Assembly: GCA_963383645.1 (NCBI GenBank)
Contig: OY726572.1
Coordinates: 69,075,738-69,139,737, forward strand
Direction of reading: 5' to 3'
DNA: 64,000 bases
DNA from: Muscardinus avellanarius
Taxonomy: Eukaryota > Chordata > Mammalia > Rodentia > Gliridae
Position numbers and translations under genes: made by a program. The notes under the pieces are model-generated. The model did no database searches. It saw only the letters and a list, made by a program, of their open reading frames with translations, and was not told where the DNA came from. This document shows positions 10,195 to 27,150 of the stretch, piece by piece. Numbering within the stretch: position 1 is the first letter of the stretch; every line of letters begins with the position of its first letter.

Positions 10195-10454
10195 CTAAGG
10201 TTGGGGGAGGCGGAGCGAGGAGAAAGCCTTGCCCCTTTGGGCGGTTCCGGTCTCGGAGATCCCGGAACTTTTCTTAGGAAATCGTTGTTTCCTAGGGAGA
10301 ATATATTTGGTTGCAAAACGTGCCCCGCACAAGCATGGTTGCCGCACACCGGAAGTAGTGGGTTATTTGGCCGAAATCCGTTCTTCCGCGGGGCGGAAAG
10401 GGCGTGTCCGCATGTGCTCCGACCATTTCCAGTCCCCTTTCCTTGCTGGACCCC
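10195..10454 (+). promoter_or_regulatory. INO80B promoter and 5' UTR
   Basis: GC content and CpG density rise sharply at about 10200. A consensus ETS-type site (CCGGAAGT, 10349-10356) lies about 100 bp before the start codon. No TATA box is seen, as is usual for housekeeping CpG promoters. The transcription start is not fixed by sequence alone. Confidence 0.6.
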
Positions 10455-12710
10455 ATGAGTAAGCTGTGGAGACGCGGGAGCACCTCCGGGGCTATGGAGG
10501 CCCCTGAGCCGGGTAAGGGCGGGCCGATCAAACTTAGGCTTTCTCGGAAAAGGAGTCTCTAGCGCTCCTCCGAGCTTCCAGAGTACTTCGCCACAGGTGG
10601 GACGGAGAAAGGCTGTGCCGTTGTTATGGTAACAGCTAGGAGCGCGGAAAAGTGGGGCCCCGCAAGCGAATCGGGTTATTCAGGGCTCCCCCTTCCAGGA
10701 TTTGGCCGAACATCGTTGACGGGCTCTTCTTGCTCAGGGGAAGCGCTGGAGTTGAGCCTGGCGGGCACCCATGGCCACGGGGTACACAAGAAGAAACACA
10801 AGAAGCACAAGAAAAAACACAAGAAGAAACATCACCAGGAAGAGGAGGCCGGGCCGACACAGCCCTCTCCTGCCAAGCCCCAGCTCAAACTCAAAATCAA
10901 GCTGGGCGGGCAGGTTCTGGGCACGAAGAGGTGAGGCCAAGAGTATCAGTGTTTTTTTTTTTTGTTTTGTTTTGTTTTACTTGAGGAGCTTTGGGGGTAG
11001 GTGGAGATTGAAGCTAGAAGCCGGCTGGGACTTTTAGAAGACAAAACACCCATGACTTAGGGCTCAGGTTAAGGCAGCAAGAACACAAGAGTCTGGGAAG
11101 AGCTGAGCAGGAGGAAACTCTTGCTTACTTCACAGCAGTGTCGCTTTTCTGCAGCGTCCCTACGTTTACTGTGATCCCTGAGGGGCCTCGTTCCCCTTCT
11201 CCCCTGATGGTTGTGGATAATGAAGAGGAGCCTATGGAAGGCGTGCCCCTGGAGCAGTATAGAGCCTGGCTGGGTGAGAAGGATCTGGAGGTGGGAGAAC
11301 TGGGTTTCTCTCATTATACCTGGGTAAGGGGAGGGGGTTGGTTCTGAAGTGGGTGAGCAGTTTGAATATCCCAGACTTAACTTGGCTAAGTGGGGGCCCT
11401 CATCTGAACAGTTCTACTTTTATGTCTCCCAACTTTTCTTCCCAGATGAAGACAGTAATCTATCCCCCTCCCCACTTCGGGACCTGTCAGGTGGGCTAGG
11501 GGGTCAGGAAGAAGAGGAAGAACAGAGGTGGCTGGATGCCCTGGAGAAGGGGGAGCTGGATGATAATGGAGACCTAAAGAAGGAGATCAATGAGCGGTTG
11601 CTCACTGCGAGACAAGTAAGTCAGTTTATTCCTTGTCATTTATTCGTACAACCAGGTACATGTTGGGAATATGCCATTTCACCAAGCACTGTGCGAGGCA
11701 GGGGAACATCAATGAGGGGTAAAGACATGGTAGAGCTGTGTGTGTGTGTTGGAGGCAGGGGCAAATAAGCAAATAGCTTTAAAAAGCTGTACGGGTTTAT
11801 GACAAGAAGAAACTAGGGTGGTAAAATAGAAAGTGGCTGAAGTGCCAGGCCTGGTGGTGCACGCTTGTAATCCCAGCATTTAGGAGGCTGAGACAGGAGG
11901 ATCGCAGTTCGCGGCCAACCTCAGCTACTACTTAGTGAGTCCCTGTGCAACTTAGTGAGACCCTGTTTCAAAATAAAGAATAAAATAAATAAATAAATAA
12001 ATAGGGCTGAACCGGGCGTGGTGGCGCACGCTTGTAATCCCCGCGCTTGGAAGGCTGAGACAGGAGGATCACGCAGGTTCGAAGCCAGCCTCAGCTGGCT
12101 TAAGAGACCCTGTTTCCAAATAAAATATTAAAAAAAAAAAAAGGTCTGGGAATGTAGCCCAGAGGTAGAAGGCCCCAGGGTTCCATTCCCAGTACCACCA
12201 AAAAGAAAAGAAAAAAGAAGAAAAGAAACATTAGGCAGGGTTGTCAGGGAAGGCCTCTTTGAAGAGAAAACATTTTCAATACTGGAGATTTCCAGGCAGA
12301 AGGGCCAGCAGGCACAAAGGCACTGAGACTGGAACATTCCAAGCTGGGTAGGGAAGGAAAACTGTGGCTAAATCCCAGATGCATGGCAAATGTCTGTAAT
12401 TCCAGTGACTGGGAAAGCCGAGACAGGAGGATTGCAAGCTTGAGATCAGCCTCAGCAACCTAATGAGACCTTAACTCTAAAAAATAAGCTGGGCGTGGTG
12501 GGGCATGCTTGTATTCCCAGTACTTGGGAGGCTGAGATAAGAGGATCACAAGTTCTTCCTCGGCAGCCTCAGCAACTTAGTGGGGCCATCTGCCGCTTAA
12601 TGAGACCCTGTTTCAAATAAAAAAGAATCAAATAGGGCTGGAGGTGTAGCTCAGAGATAGAATGCCCCTGGGTTCCATTCCCAGCACCACAATAAATAAA
12701 TAAATAAATA

Positions 12711-12745
<35 letters not shown>

Positions 12746-13933
12746 CTGGGGAAGTAACAGTGATAGAATACCCCTGGGTTCTATCCCCAGTACTGTCCCC
12801 ACAAAAAAGGCTAAGCCGCTGATGGGATGTATGCAGAGAGAAATGACATGTTTGATGCACAGCTCAATAGATGACTTTGGCTTTTCTAAGGAGAATGAAT
12901 CTTAGTGGGGTTAAGGATAGAAGCCAGGAGACCAGCTAGGAAAAGGTTGAAGTATTCAGCTAAGAAATGGTGGTACCTTCAACCAAGATGCAAATGGAAA
13001 TGAAGAAAATCAGATGGTTGCCAGCTATATTTTGGAAGTAGATATATTTTGGAAGGGCGCTGGAGAAAAAAGGTATCAGTGGGTAGCCCTGAGTTTTTGG
13101 CTTGAGCAGTTATCCAATTGATGCTATCTATGGAGATAAAAATATTTTTAAAATAACAAAAACTTTAACAGAGAGGTTTGGCACACAGGCAGTCCAGTAG
13201 CATTACTGATGCTTTTCCCCTCTAAAGTGGAGGACCTACAGCTGACTATGGGGGAGCTCTGGGAGGAGGCAATATTAAGGGCCCCAGAAGAGGGTGTTCA
13301 TTAATCCTCCTCCTCCCAAGGCCTGCACTCAAGACCCTACCTTTCAAGTTCCCGAGACCAAGCCACTCCATTTTCATATGCGCCCCGTCTCCCTCTCCCT
13401 AGCGAGCCCTGCTGCAGAAGGCGCGGAGCCAGCCTTCCCCGATGCTGCCGCTGCCCGTGGCTGGGGGCTGCCCGGCCCCCGCCCTCACCGAGGAGATGCT
13501 GCTGAAGCGCGAGGAGCGGGCCCGCAAGCGGCGGCTGCAGGCGGCGCGGCGGGCGGAGGAGCACAAGAACCAGACCATCGAGCGCCTCACCAAGACCGCG
13601 GCGCCCAGCGGGCGGGGAGGCCGGGGCGCCGCGCGGGGCGAGCGGCGGGGAGGGCGGGCCGCGGCCCCGGCCCCCATGGTGCGCTACAGCAGCGGAGCTC
13701 AGGGTTCCACCCTTTCCTTCCCACCCGGCGTGCCCGCCCCCGCGGCCGTGTCTCAGCGGCCCGCGCCCTCGGGCCCCCCTCCGCGCTGCTCTGTCCCCGG
13801 CTGCCCTCACCCGCGCCGCTACGCCTGTTCCCGCACCGGCCAGGCGCTCTGCAGCCTTCAGTGTTACCGCATCAACCTGCAGCTGCGGCTGGGGGGGCCC
13901 GAGGGCCCCGGGTCCCCGCTCTTGGCTACTTAA
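10455..13933 (+). CDS. INO80B: INO80 complex subunit B (IES2/PAPA-1 homologue)
   Basis: Subunit of the ATP-dependent INO80 chromatin-remodelling complex in the nucleus. Five coding exons: 10455-10512, 10738-10930, 11155-11273, 11446-11615, 13403-13933, all GT-AG, giving 356 aa with no disruption, equal to the human length as I recall it. The start is the ATG opening 'MSKLWRRGSTSGAMEAPEPG'; a second in-frame Met is residue 14. Exon 2 carries a striking Lys/His tract ('HKKKHKKHKKKHKKKHH'), likely nuclear-targeting. Exon 3 has 'VPTFTVIPEGPRSPSP', and exon 5 an Arg/Lys-rich helix ('EEMLLKREERARKRRLQAA', the PAPA-1 region). The C-terminus is a HIT-type zinc finger with Cys at about 309, 314, 322, 330 and 334 ('CSVPGCPHPRRYACSRTG'). 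Intron 4 (1.8 kb) holds the repeats. WBP1 starts 0.7 kb downstream on the same strand. Confidence 0.97.
11640..13150. repeat. INO80B intron 4: diverged LINE pieces and SINEs
   Basis: Diverged antisense L2-like sequence (roughly 11640-11840, 12225-12350 and 12810-13140, with 'ttccaggcagaagggccagc', 'caaaggcactgagactgg' and 'gtttttggcttgagcag') is split by forward SINEs at 11845-12000, 12005-12215 (young type), 12365-12485 and 12486-12710, the last with an AAAT/GAAA tail to 12744, plus a dID piece at 12745-12800. Confidence 0.6.
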
Positions 13934-13998
13934 GGCCCTCACCAAACCCGGACTCTGCGCCCTCTCCCGTGCCTGGTTTTTAGTGTCTTCCCCGCCCT

Positions 13999-14004
13999 AT
14001 TAAA
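13999..14004 (+). terminator. INO80B poly(A) signal (ATTAAA)
   Basis: ATTAAA 66 bp after the stop codon, followed by a G/T-rich stretch ('tttgtacagaattggaggtg'), giving a very short 3' UTR. Confidence 0.75.
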
Positions 14005-14204
14005 TTATATCCGGTGCCTCAGTTTGTACAGAATTGGAGGTGTGGGACCTGGGCAGACCGACCTCCGGTACATATATTTTGCCCAGCCTGGGGTTTGGGG
14101 ACAACTGTAAGAAGACCTAGGCGCCTGGACTTTGACTTTGGGAACCTCGCCTCCTGTAGCTGGATTACCTGCTGTGGTCTGGCGCTGGGCGTCATCCCGA
14201 AAAT

Positions 14205-14651
14205 GGTTAAGGCCAATCAGCGAGGATTTTGCTCTCGTGGATGGCCATTCATTGGTTGATAAAGTAAAACCTGTTCTGTTGACCACATTGGCTATTGTCG
14301 CTGTCAGTCAGGGCCCTGGGTCGACTCTTACCCCACTCTTTGTCTGTGGAAGCTCTTGTTGTCTGAGAGAGCGGCCGAGGCGTTGCTGCGTATTGGCCAC
14401 AGGGAGAGATCGCTGATCTCCTCCTATTGGCCCGTCTGTTGAGTGGCAATGCCCATTGGTTAGACAGAGGAGCCTGGGTCCTAGTTGGCGGAGCTCTCCC
14501 CGGATGGGAGCCCCGGCTGCTGCCGCGGAGTGATGGTGGCAGCAGCAAAGATGGGCCGGGCAGGGACCATGGCGGTGGCGGCAGAGGTGGCAGGGGCAGG
14601 GCAGCTGGCGGTGGAGGAGGCTGTGGTCTTCAGGGGGCTGTAGGTGGAGGC
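14205..14651 (+). promoter_or_regulatory. WBP1 promoter with CCAAT-box array, and 5' UTR
   Basis: Six CCAAT boxes in either orientation: CCAAT at 14213 and ATTGG at 14251, 14287, 14392, 14426 and 14455. Most are 29-38 bp apart. They precede a GC-rich leader full of GGC/GCAGG repeats (14520-14650) just before the WBP1 start. This pattern is typical of NF-Y-bound promoters. No TATA box is seen. Confidence 0.7.
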
Positions 14652-16688
<2,037 letters not shown>

Positions 16689-16879
16689 GTAGTCAGGAGG
16701 GTGGTTGGGCCACTAGCCCATGACACACAACCTGGTCCCAATTCTTCAAGTCCTCCTGGGCCCCTCTCTGCCCTCTTAGAATCTGCTTGAAAGGGCTGGA
16801 GCCCTGGGGAGAGGGGCAGTACTGGGGGACTGTGCTAGCTTTACCCACTCTCAAAACATACACAGGAGCCTTTGATCTC

Positions 16880-16885
16880 ATTAAA
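16880..16885 (+). terminator. WBP1 poly(A) signal (ATTAAA)
   Basis: ATTAAA 192 bp past the WBP1 stop ('ctcattaaagagatg'). It faces the MOGS poly(A) signal about 200 bp away. Confidence 0.7.
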
Positions 16886-17084
16886 GAGATGTGAACCAGC
16901 CACTTGTGGATTTGGGTGGACTAGAACTCACTGCACTGCACTGCACGTGACTGGGCTTGAAGGGGACAGGTTACCACCATTGATCTTACTTCTCTTGAGA
17001 GCCGCAGGGAGCCGAGGCCTGCACTAAGACCTCTTGGTAAGGTGAAGCTGGCAAAAGCAATAGAGTTTGGTATGTTTTTTCCAG

Positions 17085-17090
17085 TTTATT
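17085..17090 (-). terminator. MOGS poly(A) signal (AATAAA)
   Basis: TTTATT on the + strand is AATAAA on the MOGS strand, 177 bp beyond its stop codon. The gene is convergent with WBP1. Confidence 0.8.
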
Positions 17091-17266
17091 TAGAAAAATA
17101 GACTCTTGAGTTCACATTCAGCCCAGGGCTGTGTGGGATGACAGTCGGGACACCTGAGATGAGCTGAGGGAGCTCGAGTTACTGGAATCTGAGGAGCTGG
17201 GGCAGAAGCTGGAGACCTTGTCCCTCCAGATTCACAGTGGCAGGCTTCCCTCCCACCCCACCCCCT

Positions 17267-21217
<3,951 letters not shown>

Positions 21218-21445
21218 CGCGGCTCCGCGGCCGTCGCGGTAGCGCAGACAGGCGGCTGCCGCACCCTGGTCCCGCCTCGTCCCAGGGCCGCAGCGACCAC
21301 GCTCCCGCCCGCAACACCTGCGCGCCGCCGCCGCCGGAAGTTCCGCCCCGTCCCGCCCATCAATCGGGCCAGATTCAGGAAGTCCCGCCCCGCCCGCCCG
21401 TCAGTCAGGCTGGAGCCCGGAAACGCGCGGCGGCGGGCAGCGGGA
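21218..21445 (-). promoter_or_regulatory. MOGS CpG-island promoter
   Basis: Very CpG-dense sequence continuous with MOGS exon 1. An ETS-type CCGGAAGTTCC lies at 21334-21344, about 120 bp upstream of the start codon, with GC boxes ('ccgccccg', 'cccgccc') around it and an ATTGG/CCAAT-like 'caatcgg' at 21361-21367. No TATA. Confidence 0.65.
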
Positions 21446-21479
21446 GCCAACCTCGCCTTGAGTTTCTCTCTCTCTTTTT

Positions 21480-21630
21480 AAAATAACGATTATGTGTTAA
21501 ACTGAGACGCTATGCCAAGTGTTTTACATACAACCGCCCCGCCCCAGCCTGGTGGCAGGAAACCATAGCCGAGCAAGTGCAAGTAACTTGGCCCCGGCCA
21601 CGGAGCTGGAAGTGGCCAGCTTCCAACCCA
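21480..21630 (-). repeat. MIR-like ancient repeat
   Basis: The order 'tatgccaagtgttttacat', 'gcaagtaacttggccccggc', 'gagctggaagtggccagctt' resembles an antisense MIR-type element. Strongly diverged and partly CpG-rich. Confidence 0.45.
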
Positions 21631-21904
21631 GGTGGACTGAGTCGAGCTTTCGCCCAACGTCCAGTACCTCCTTTCACCGTGGAGAAAGTGGACCTAGGAG
21701 GAAGCCTGGGGTCTGCTTCAGAGGTAGGATAGGAAAAAGTAAAAATTACTAAAAGTACAAAAGGAAAAGGAGATTACAAATTTAATCTGAAAGCCCTGTG
21801 CCGGTTTCTCTCCCAAACCGTTTCCCTTTACTCCCAAGGCAGTTTTCCCCCTGCCCTGTCACTCCCAAATTCCTGGTAAATCTACAAATTTTCACTCACA
21901 ATCT
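21631..21904. other. Unassigned intergenic DNA
   Basis: No gene, repeat or regulatory motif that I can support. Confidence 0.4.
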
Positions 21905-24900
21905 TTAATGGAAATTGTCAGGGGTGGTGATGCACACTTGTATTCCCAGTAACTTAAGAGGCTGAGACAGGAGGATCGCGGGTTCGCAGTCAGCCTCAGC
22001 TGCTTAAGCCTTCTGCAATTTAGTGAGAACTTGTTTCAAAATAAAGATTTAAAAAAAGTAGCCAGGCGTGGTGACGCACACTTGTAATCCCAGCATTCAG
22101 GAGGCTGAAACCGTTCACAGACAGCCTCAGCTACTTACGCCCTTTGCAACTCAATGAGACCCTGTTTCAAAATAAAGAATAGGGCTGGGGGTGTGGCACA
22201 AAGGTAGAATACCCCTGGGTTCCATCCCCAGTACTGCAATAAATAAATAAATAAATAAATAAATAAATACATACATACATACATACATACATACATAAAT
22301 AATTGGGCAGGGGTTATGGTTCAGAGGTAGAATGCCCTTGGATTCCATCCCCAGTACCAATATATATATTCTGAAAGTTTATCCCCTTATAAAAATTTCC
22401 CTGTGCAATTTTTGTTCTAAAAATACACCCATTACTGCATGTATTTTTAGAACAGATTGAAGAAAAGGGAATATGAAACCTATAAAATGGGGTAGTTTCC
22501 CAACATTATCTATTGATCAGTTAGTAGAGAAGACATCAGTCTAAGAATCCTGAGAACTGCCAGACCACCATGAACTGTCTTGTGATAACCAGACTGAGGT
22601 CATCCCTATACACCTAACCCATGTCCATCCAGCTTTTCACTTTTATTTTTGGCGTACATCTTTATTGTAATATTTTTGTTTTGTTTTGAAATAGGATCTC
22701 ACTGCACTGCTGAGAGTCTTGCTAAGTTGCTGAGGCTGGCCTTGAACCTGCAATTCCCCGTCTCAGCCTCCCAAGTACTGAAATTACAGGCACGCGCCAC
22801 CACACCTAGCTTTTGTGTGTGTGATACTGGGGATTGAACCCAGGGACATTCCACCTCTGAGCTATATCACCAGCCCTATTTTATTATTTTTTTTATTTGG
22901 AAACAGGGTCTCTTACTGAAGTTGCTGAAATCTTTGCAAAGTTGTTGAGGCTGACCACAAACTTGTGATGTTCCTGTCTCAGCCTCCCAACTACTGGGAT
23001 TACAAGCATGTACCACCACGCCCAGACCTACTGTAGTGCTTGTATGCCAAAACTAATCAGTTGTATGTGCAAAGTAGGTGCTAAATATTTGTAAGCTCAT
23101 CAGGTGTTAAGTATTAAGTAGCACACTGTGTCTGGGGCACAGAGAAAGTAGCACCAAGTTTGAGTTCACTATCTAGAAGAACAGTATCTGGAACTCAATC
23201 CCTGTGGAACCGGCCTTGAGGATAAGGATAGAGTGGTTAAGACTGGCCCAAGCCAGAAGTGGTGGCGCACCCTTGTAATCTAAGTACTTGGGAGGCTGAG
23301 ATAGGAAGATCACAGGCTCAAAGCCAGTTTATGCAGTTTAATGAGGCTTTCGGCAACTTAGTGACACCCTGTTTCCAAATAAAATATAAAAATAGGTCTG
23401 GAGGTATAACTCAGAGATAGAAGGCCCCTGGGTTCCATCTTTGGTACCACACACACAAAAAAAAGACTGGCCCAAGATAACAGCCAATTAGTCATGGGGC
23501 TAGGAAAACAAATCCAGTTTGTCAGTGTTCTTTCTGCTTTAGAATGAAGCTTCTTAGGCTGGTCATAGTGGCTCACCTTTGTAATCCCAGAACTTGGAAA
23601 TCTGAGACAGGAGGATCACAGGTTCGCAGGATCACAGGATCGCAGCCAGCCTCAGCTACTTAGTGAGGAGGCCCTTTGCAATTTAGTGCAACCTTGTTTC
23701 AAAATAAATAAAAAGTAGGTCTGGGGGTGTAGCTCGGAGGTAGTTAGCCCCTGGATTCAGTCTCCTGTACTAGGGGGAAAAATACAGCTTCTTAAATATT
23801 ATTTACACTCTGTGCAATGGTGTAAGCATTTTACAGAAAATCACTCAATTAACAGTCTGTCCTATGAAAAGTCATCCGTTGGTGTCTGTGGATTGGTTAT
23901 CTTACCTCTGAAAGTCTCTCATAAAGAATCCTTATTTTGTTGGACATGGTGGCGCACGCTTGTAATCCAAGCATTTGGGAGGCTGAGACAGGAGGATCCC
24001 GGTTAGCGAACAGCCTTAGTTACTACTTAGGCCCTCCGCAATTCAGTGAGACCCTGTTTCAAAATAAATAAAAAAAATATAGGGCCAGGGGTGTAGCTTG
24101 GAGGTAGAATGCCCCTGGGTTCCATCTCCAGTACTGCAAAAAAAAAAACTTTGTTCAAATCTCTTACGCATGGTGGCGCACGCTTGTAATACCCGCACTT
24201 GGGAGGCAGAGACAGGAGGAGCGCGCAGGTTCGAAGCCAGCCTGGCTGGCTTAAGAGACCCTGTTTCCAAATAAAAATATAAAATGGGTCTGGGAGTATA
24301 GCCCAGAGGTAGAAGGGCTTCCAGGAACCCCAGCACCACCAAAAACAAAACAAAAAACAAACAACAACAACAAAATCTCTTATGTAAAATTTTAAGGTAT
24401 CTGAAGCCTGGCACAGTGGCACACTCCTGTAATCCCAGTACTTGGGAAACTGAGGCAGGAGGATTGCAGGTTCAAAGTCAGCCTCAGCAACTTAGTGAGA
24501 CAATTTCAAAAATAAAAGCTGGTTTATGGCGCATGCTTGTAATCCCAGCATTCAGGAAGCTGAGACTGGAGGATCACGGTTTGTGGACAGCCTCAGCTAC
24601 TTAGGCCCTTCGCAACTTAGTGAGACCCTGCTTCAAAAGAATAGAAAATAGGGCAGGGGGGTGTAGCTCAGAGGTCAAATACCCTTGGGTTCCAACCCCA
24701 GACCCACAATAAATAAATAAATAAGCTCGGGATGGTGGCGCATGCTTGTAATCCCAATACTTGGGAGGCTGAGATAGGAGCTGTGGATAGCCTCAGCCAA
24801 TTAGTGAGGCCCTCTGCAATTTAGTGAGACCTTGTTTCAAAATAAAGTATAAAAAATAGGGAGATGGGCTGGTGGTGCACGCTTGTAATCTCAGTGTTCA

Positions 24901-25530
24901 GAAGACTGAAACCAAGGATTGCAGTTCATGGACAGCCTCAGCTACTTTACAAGACCCTTTGCAACTAAAAATAAAAAAGACTAGAAATCAGGGCTGGGAT
25001 AAAGCTCGGAGGTGTAATGTCCCTAAATTCCATCCCCAGTACCCCACCAAAAAAAAATATAGGGCTGGGGGTATAGCTCCAAGGTAAAATGCCCCTGGGT
25101 CCCATCCCAAGTACTGCAAAAAATAAAATTATAAAAATAAAATAAAATAGGGCTGGGGGTAGAATGATCCTGGGTTCAATCCCCAGTACTACAAAAAAAG
25201 TCAAGGCATTTGCATATAGCCTACATTCATGCTCCTCTGTAGGTTAAATCATCTCTAGATCACTCATACCTAATACAATATGTGTTAAATAGCTGTGGTA
25301 CAGATTGGGAAATAACAAGGAAAAAAAAAGTCTGAGACTGGGTGTGGTGGTGCATGCCTGTAATCCCAATACTTGGGAGGCTGAGACAGGAGGATCTCAG
25401 GTTCAAGACTAGCCTCAGAAACTTAGCAATACCTTCGGCAACCTAGTGAGACTCTGCTTCAAAATAAAAGGGCCGGGGATGTAGCTTGGAATTATAATAC
25501 CTGGGGTTCAATCCCATACACATACAAAAG
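21905..25530. repeat. Dense SINE field between MOGS and MRPL53
   Basis: Forward copies at about 21918-22050, 22058-22240 (tail of AAAT and ACAT repeats, 22238-22297) and 22305-22360 (dID). Reverse copies follow at 22670-22812 and 22815-23030. Further forward copies lie at 23253-23455, 23555-23785, 23940-24145, 24165-24345 (young), 24405-24520, 24522-24720, 24725-24860, 24862-25055, 25060-25195 (dID pieces) and 25335-25525. The gaps at 22361-22640 and 23031-23250 show nothing assignable. Confidence 0.75.
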
Positions 25531-25562
25531 TCTGTAGACATTAAGTACAGATACAATTTTTT

Positions 25563-25785
25563 TTCTCCAGTATTTTCTTTTCTTTTTTTGGTGGTACTGG
25601 GGTTTCTGGAAGTTCTTCTACCTCCGGGCTACACTCCCAGACCTATTTTTACATTTTTATATTTGGAAACAGGGTCTCCTAAGCCAACCCGCGCGGCTGG
25701 CTTCGAACCTGCGCGATCCTCCTGTCTCTGCCTCCCAAGCGCGGGGATTACAAGCGTGCGCCACCACGCCCGGCTCCCAGACCTA

Positions 25786-25845
<60 letters not shown>

Positions 25846-26166
25846 TTTTGAAACAGGGTCTCTTAAGCCAGCACAGCTGGCTTCAAACCTGTGCGATCCT
25901 CCTGTCTCCGCCTCCCAACCGTGAGGATTACAAGCGTGCACCACCAGGCCACCACGCCCGACGCTTTCTCCAGTATTTTTTTTTTTTGGTGGTACTGGGA
26001 TTCCTGGAAGCCCTTCTACCTCTGGGCTACACTCCCAGACCTATTTTCTGTATTTTTGAAACAGGGTCTCTTAAGCCAGCGCGGCTGGCCTCGATCCTCC
26101 TGCCTCTGCCTCCCAAGCGCAGGGATTACAAGTGTGCGCCACCACGCCCGGCTTCTCCAGTATTTT
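25563..26166 (-). repeat. Serial SINE insertions at one target, with TA repeat
   Basis: The 14-base motif ttctccagtatttt occurs three times, at 25563-25576, 25966-25979 and 26153-26166, bracketing reverse young-type B1-dID sequence (25590-25777; 25829-25960; 25980-26150). A (TA)n run lies at 25788-25828. The first interval looks like one SINE interrupted by part of another. Confidence 0.8.
25788..25828 (+). repeat. (AT)n microsatellite
   Basis: About 20 AT units, followed directly by a T-run of a reverse SINE. Confidence 0.95.
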
Positions 26167-26199
26167 CAATCTGAGGTTGATTTAATCATCCAAGGATAC

Positions 26200-26775
26200 A
26201 AAACCCATAGATGCAGAGGGTCATTGTACTGTTACCCTTATTTGACAAATGAAGGCACAAGCATTGATTAATCTATCCAAAGTCATACATCTACTTAGAG
26301 CAAAACTGGGATTTTTTTTGGGGGGGTACTAGGGATGGAACCCAGGGGCATTGTACCTCTGAGCTACACCCCTAGCCCTAGTTTTAGTCTTTTTTTTTTA
26401 TTATTTTATTTTATTGGTGGTACTGGGGATGGAACCCTTCTACATCCGGGCTACACTCCCAGACCTATTTTTTATATTTTATTTGGAAACAGGGTCTCTT
26501 AAGCCAGGGAGGCTGGCTTCGAACCTGCATGATCCTCCTGTCTCTACCTCCCAAGCGTGTGGATAACAAGCATGTGCCACCACGCCCGGCTGTCTTTTTT
26601 ATTTTTGAAACAGGGTCTTGCTGAATTAGGAAGGACCTCACTAAGTAGCTGAGGCTTGCGATCTTGCGGTCTCCACCTCTTGAATGCTGGGATTACAAGC
26701 GTGTGCCACCATACCCGGCTCAAAGCTAGGATTTCAATTCCAGACAGTCTGGCTCTTTACTATTACACTCCCTTG
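26200..26775 (-). repeat. MIR split by reverse SINEs
   Basis: Antisense MIR left part 26215-26308 ('cttatttgacaaatgaaggc', 'caaagtcatacatctactta', 'caaaactgggatt') and right part from about 26720 ('aggatttcaattccagacag', 'tctggctctttactatta') are colinear. Reverse SINE sequence fills 26309-26719 (dID piece, young copy, B1 piece). Confidence 0.7.
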
Positions 26776-26924
26776 AAGTAATTTTCCTTTTTAAAGGGGT
26801 TGGGGTGTAGGAGACAGTCTTCTGACCACTCTCTTAGGCAGGAAAATATACAGTAATATCCTAGGTAGGTCACGGGAAATGTATTTGGCAAAGTATATTT
26901 CAGCTAATTTCTTTCTCTTTTTTT

Positions 26925-27150
26925 CCTTTTTTTTTTTTTTTTTTGGGTGGTAATGGGGATGGAACTCAGGGCATTCTACCTCCGAGCTACACCCCCAGCC
27001 CTATTTTTATTCTTTATTTTGAAACAGGGTATCACTGAGTTGCAAAGGGCCTCAACTAAGTAGCTGAGGCCGTCCTTGATCCGTGGTCCTCCTATTTCAG
27101 CCTTCTAAATGCTGGGATTACAAACGTGTGCCATCACATCCAGCTCAATT
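26925..27150 (-). repeat. Reverse B1-dID SINE
   Basis: T-run at 26928-26944, then the dID and B1 halves in reverse order ending 'tgtgccatcacatccagctc'. Confidence 0.85.

Noticed and set aside
13337..13945. 202-aa open frame antisense to INO80B exon 5
   Set aside because: GC-rich shadow of a well-supported exon with a conserved zinc finger; no splice or family support.
25590..25851. Many 60-130-aa frames containing 'GSWKPFYL', '[16 protein letters not shown]' and similar
   Set aside because: These are translations of B1-dID SINEs and recur wherever the repeat lies.
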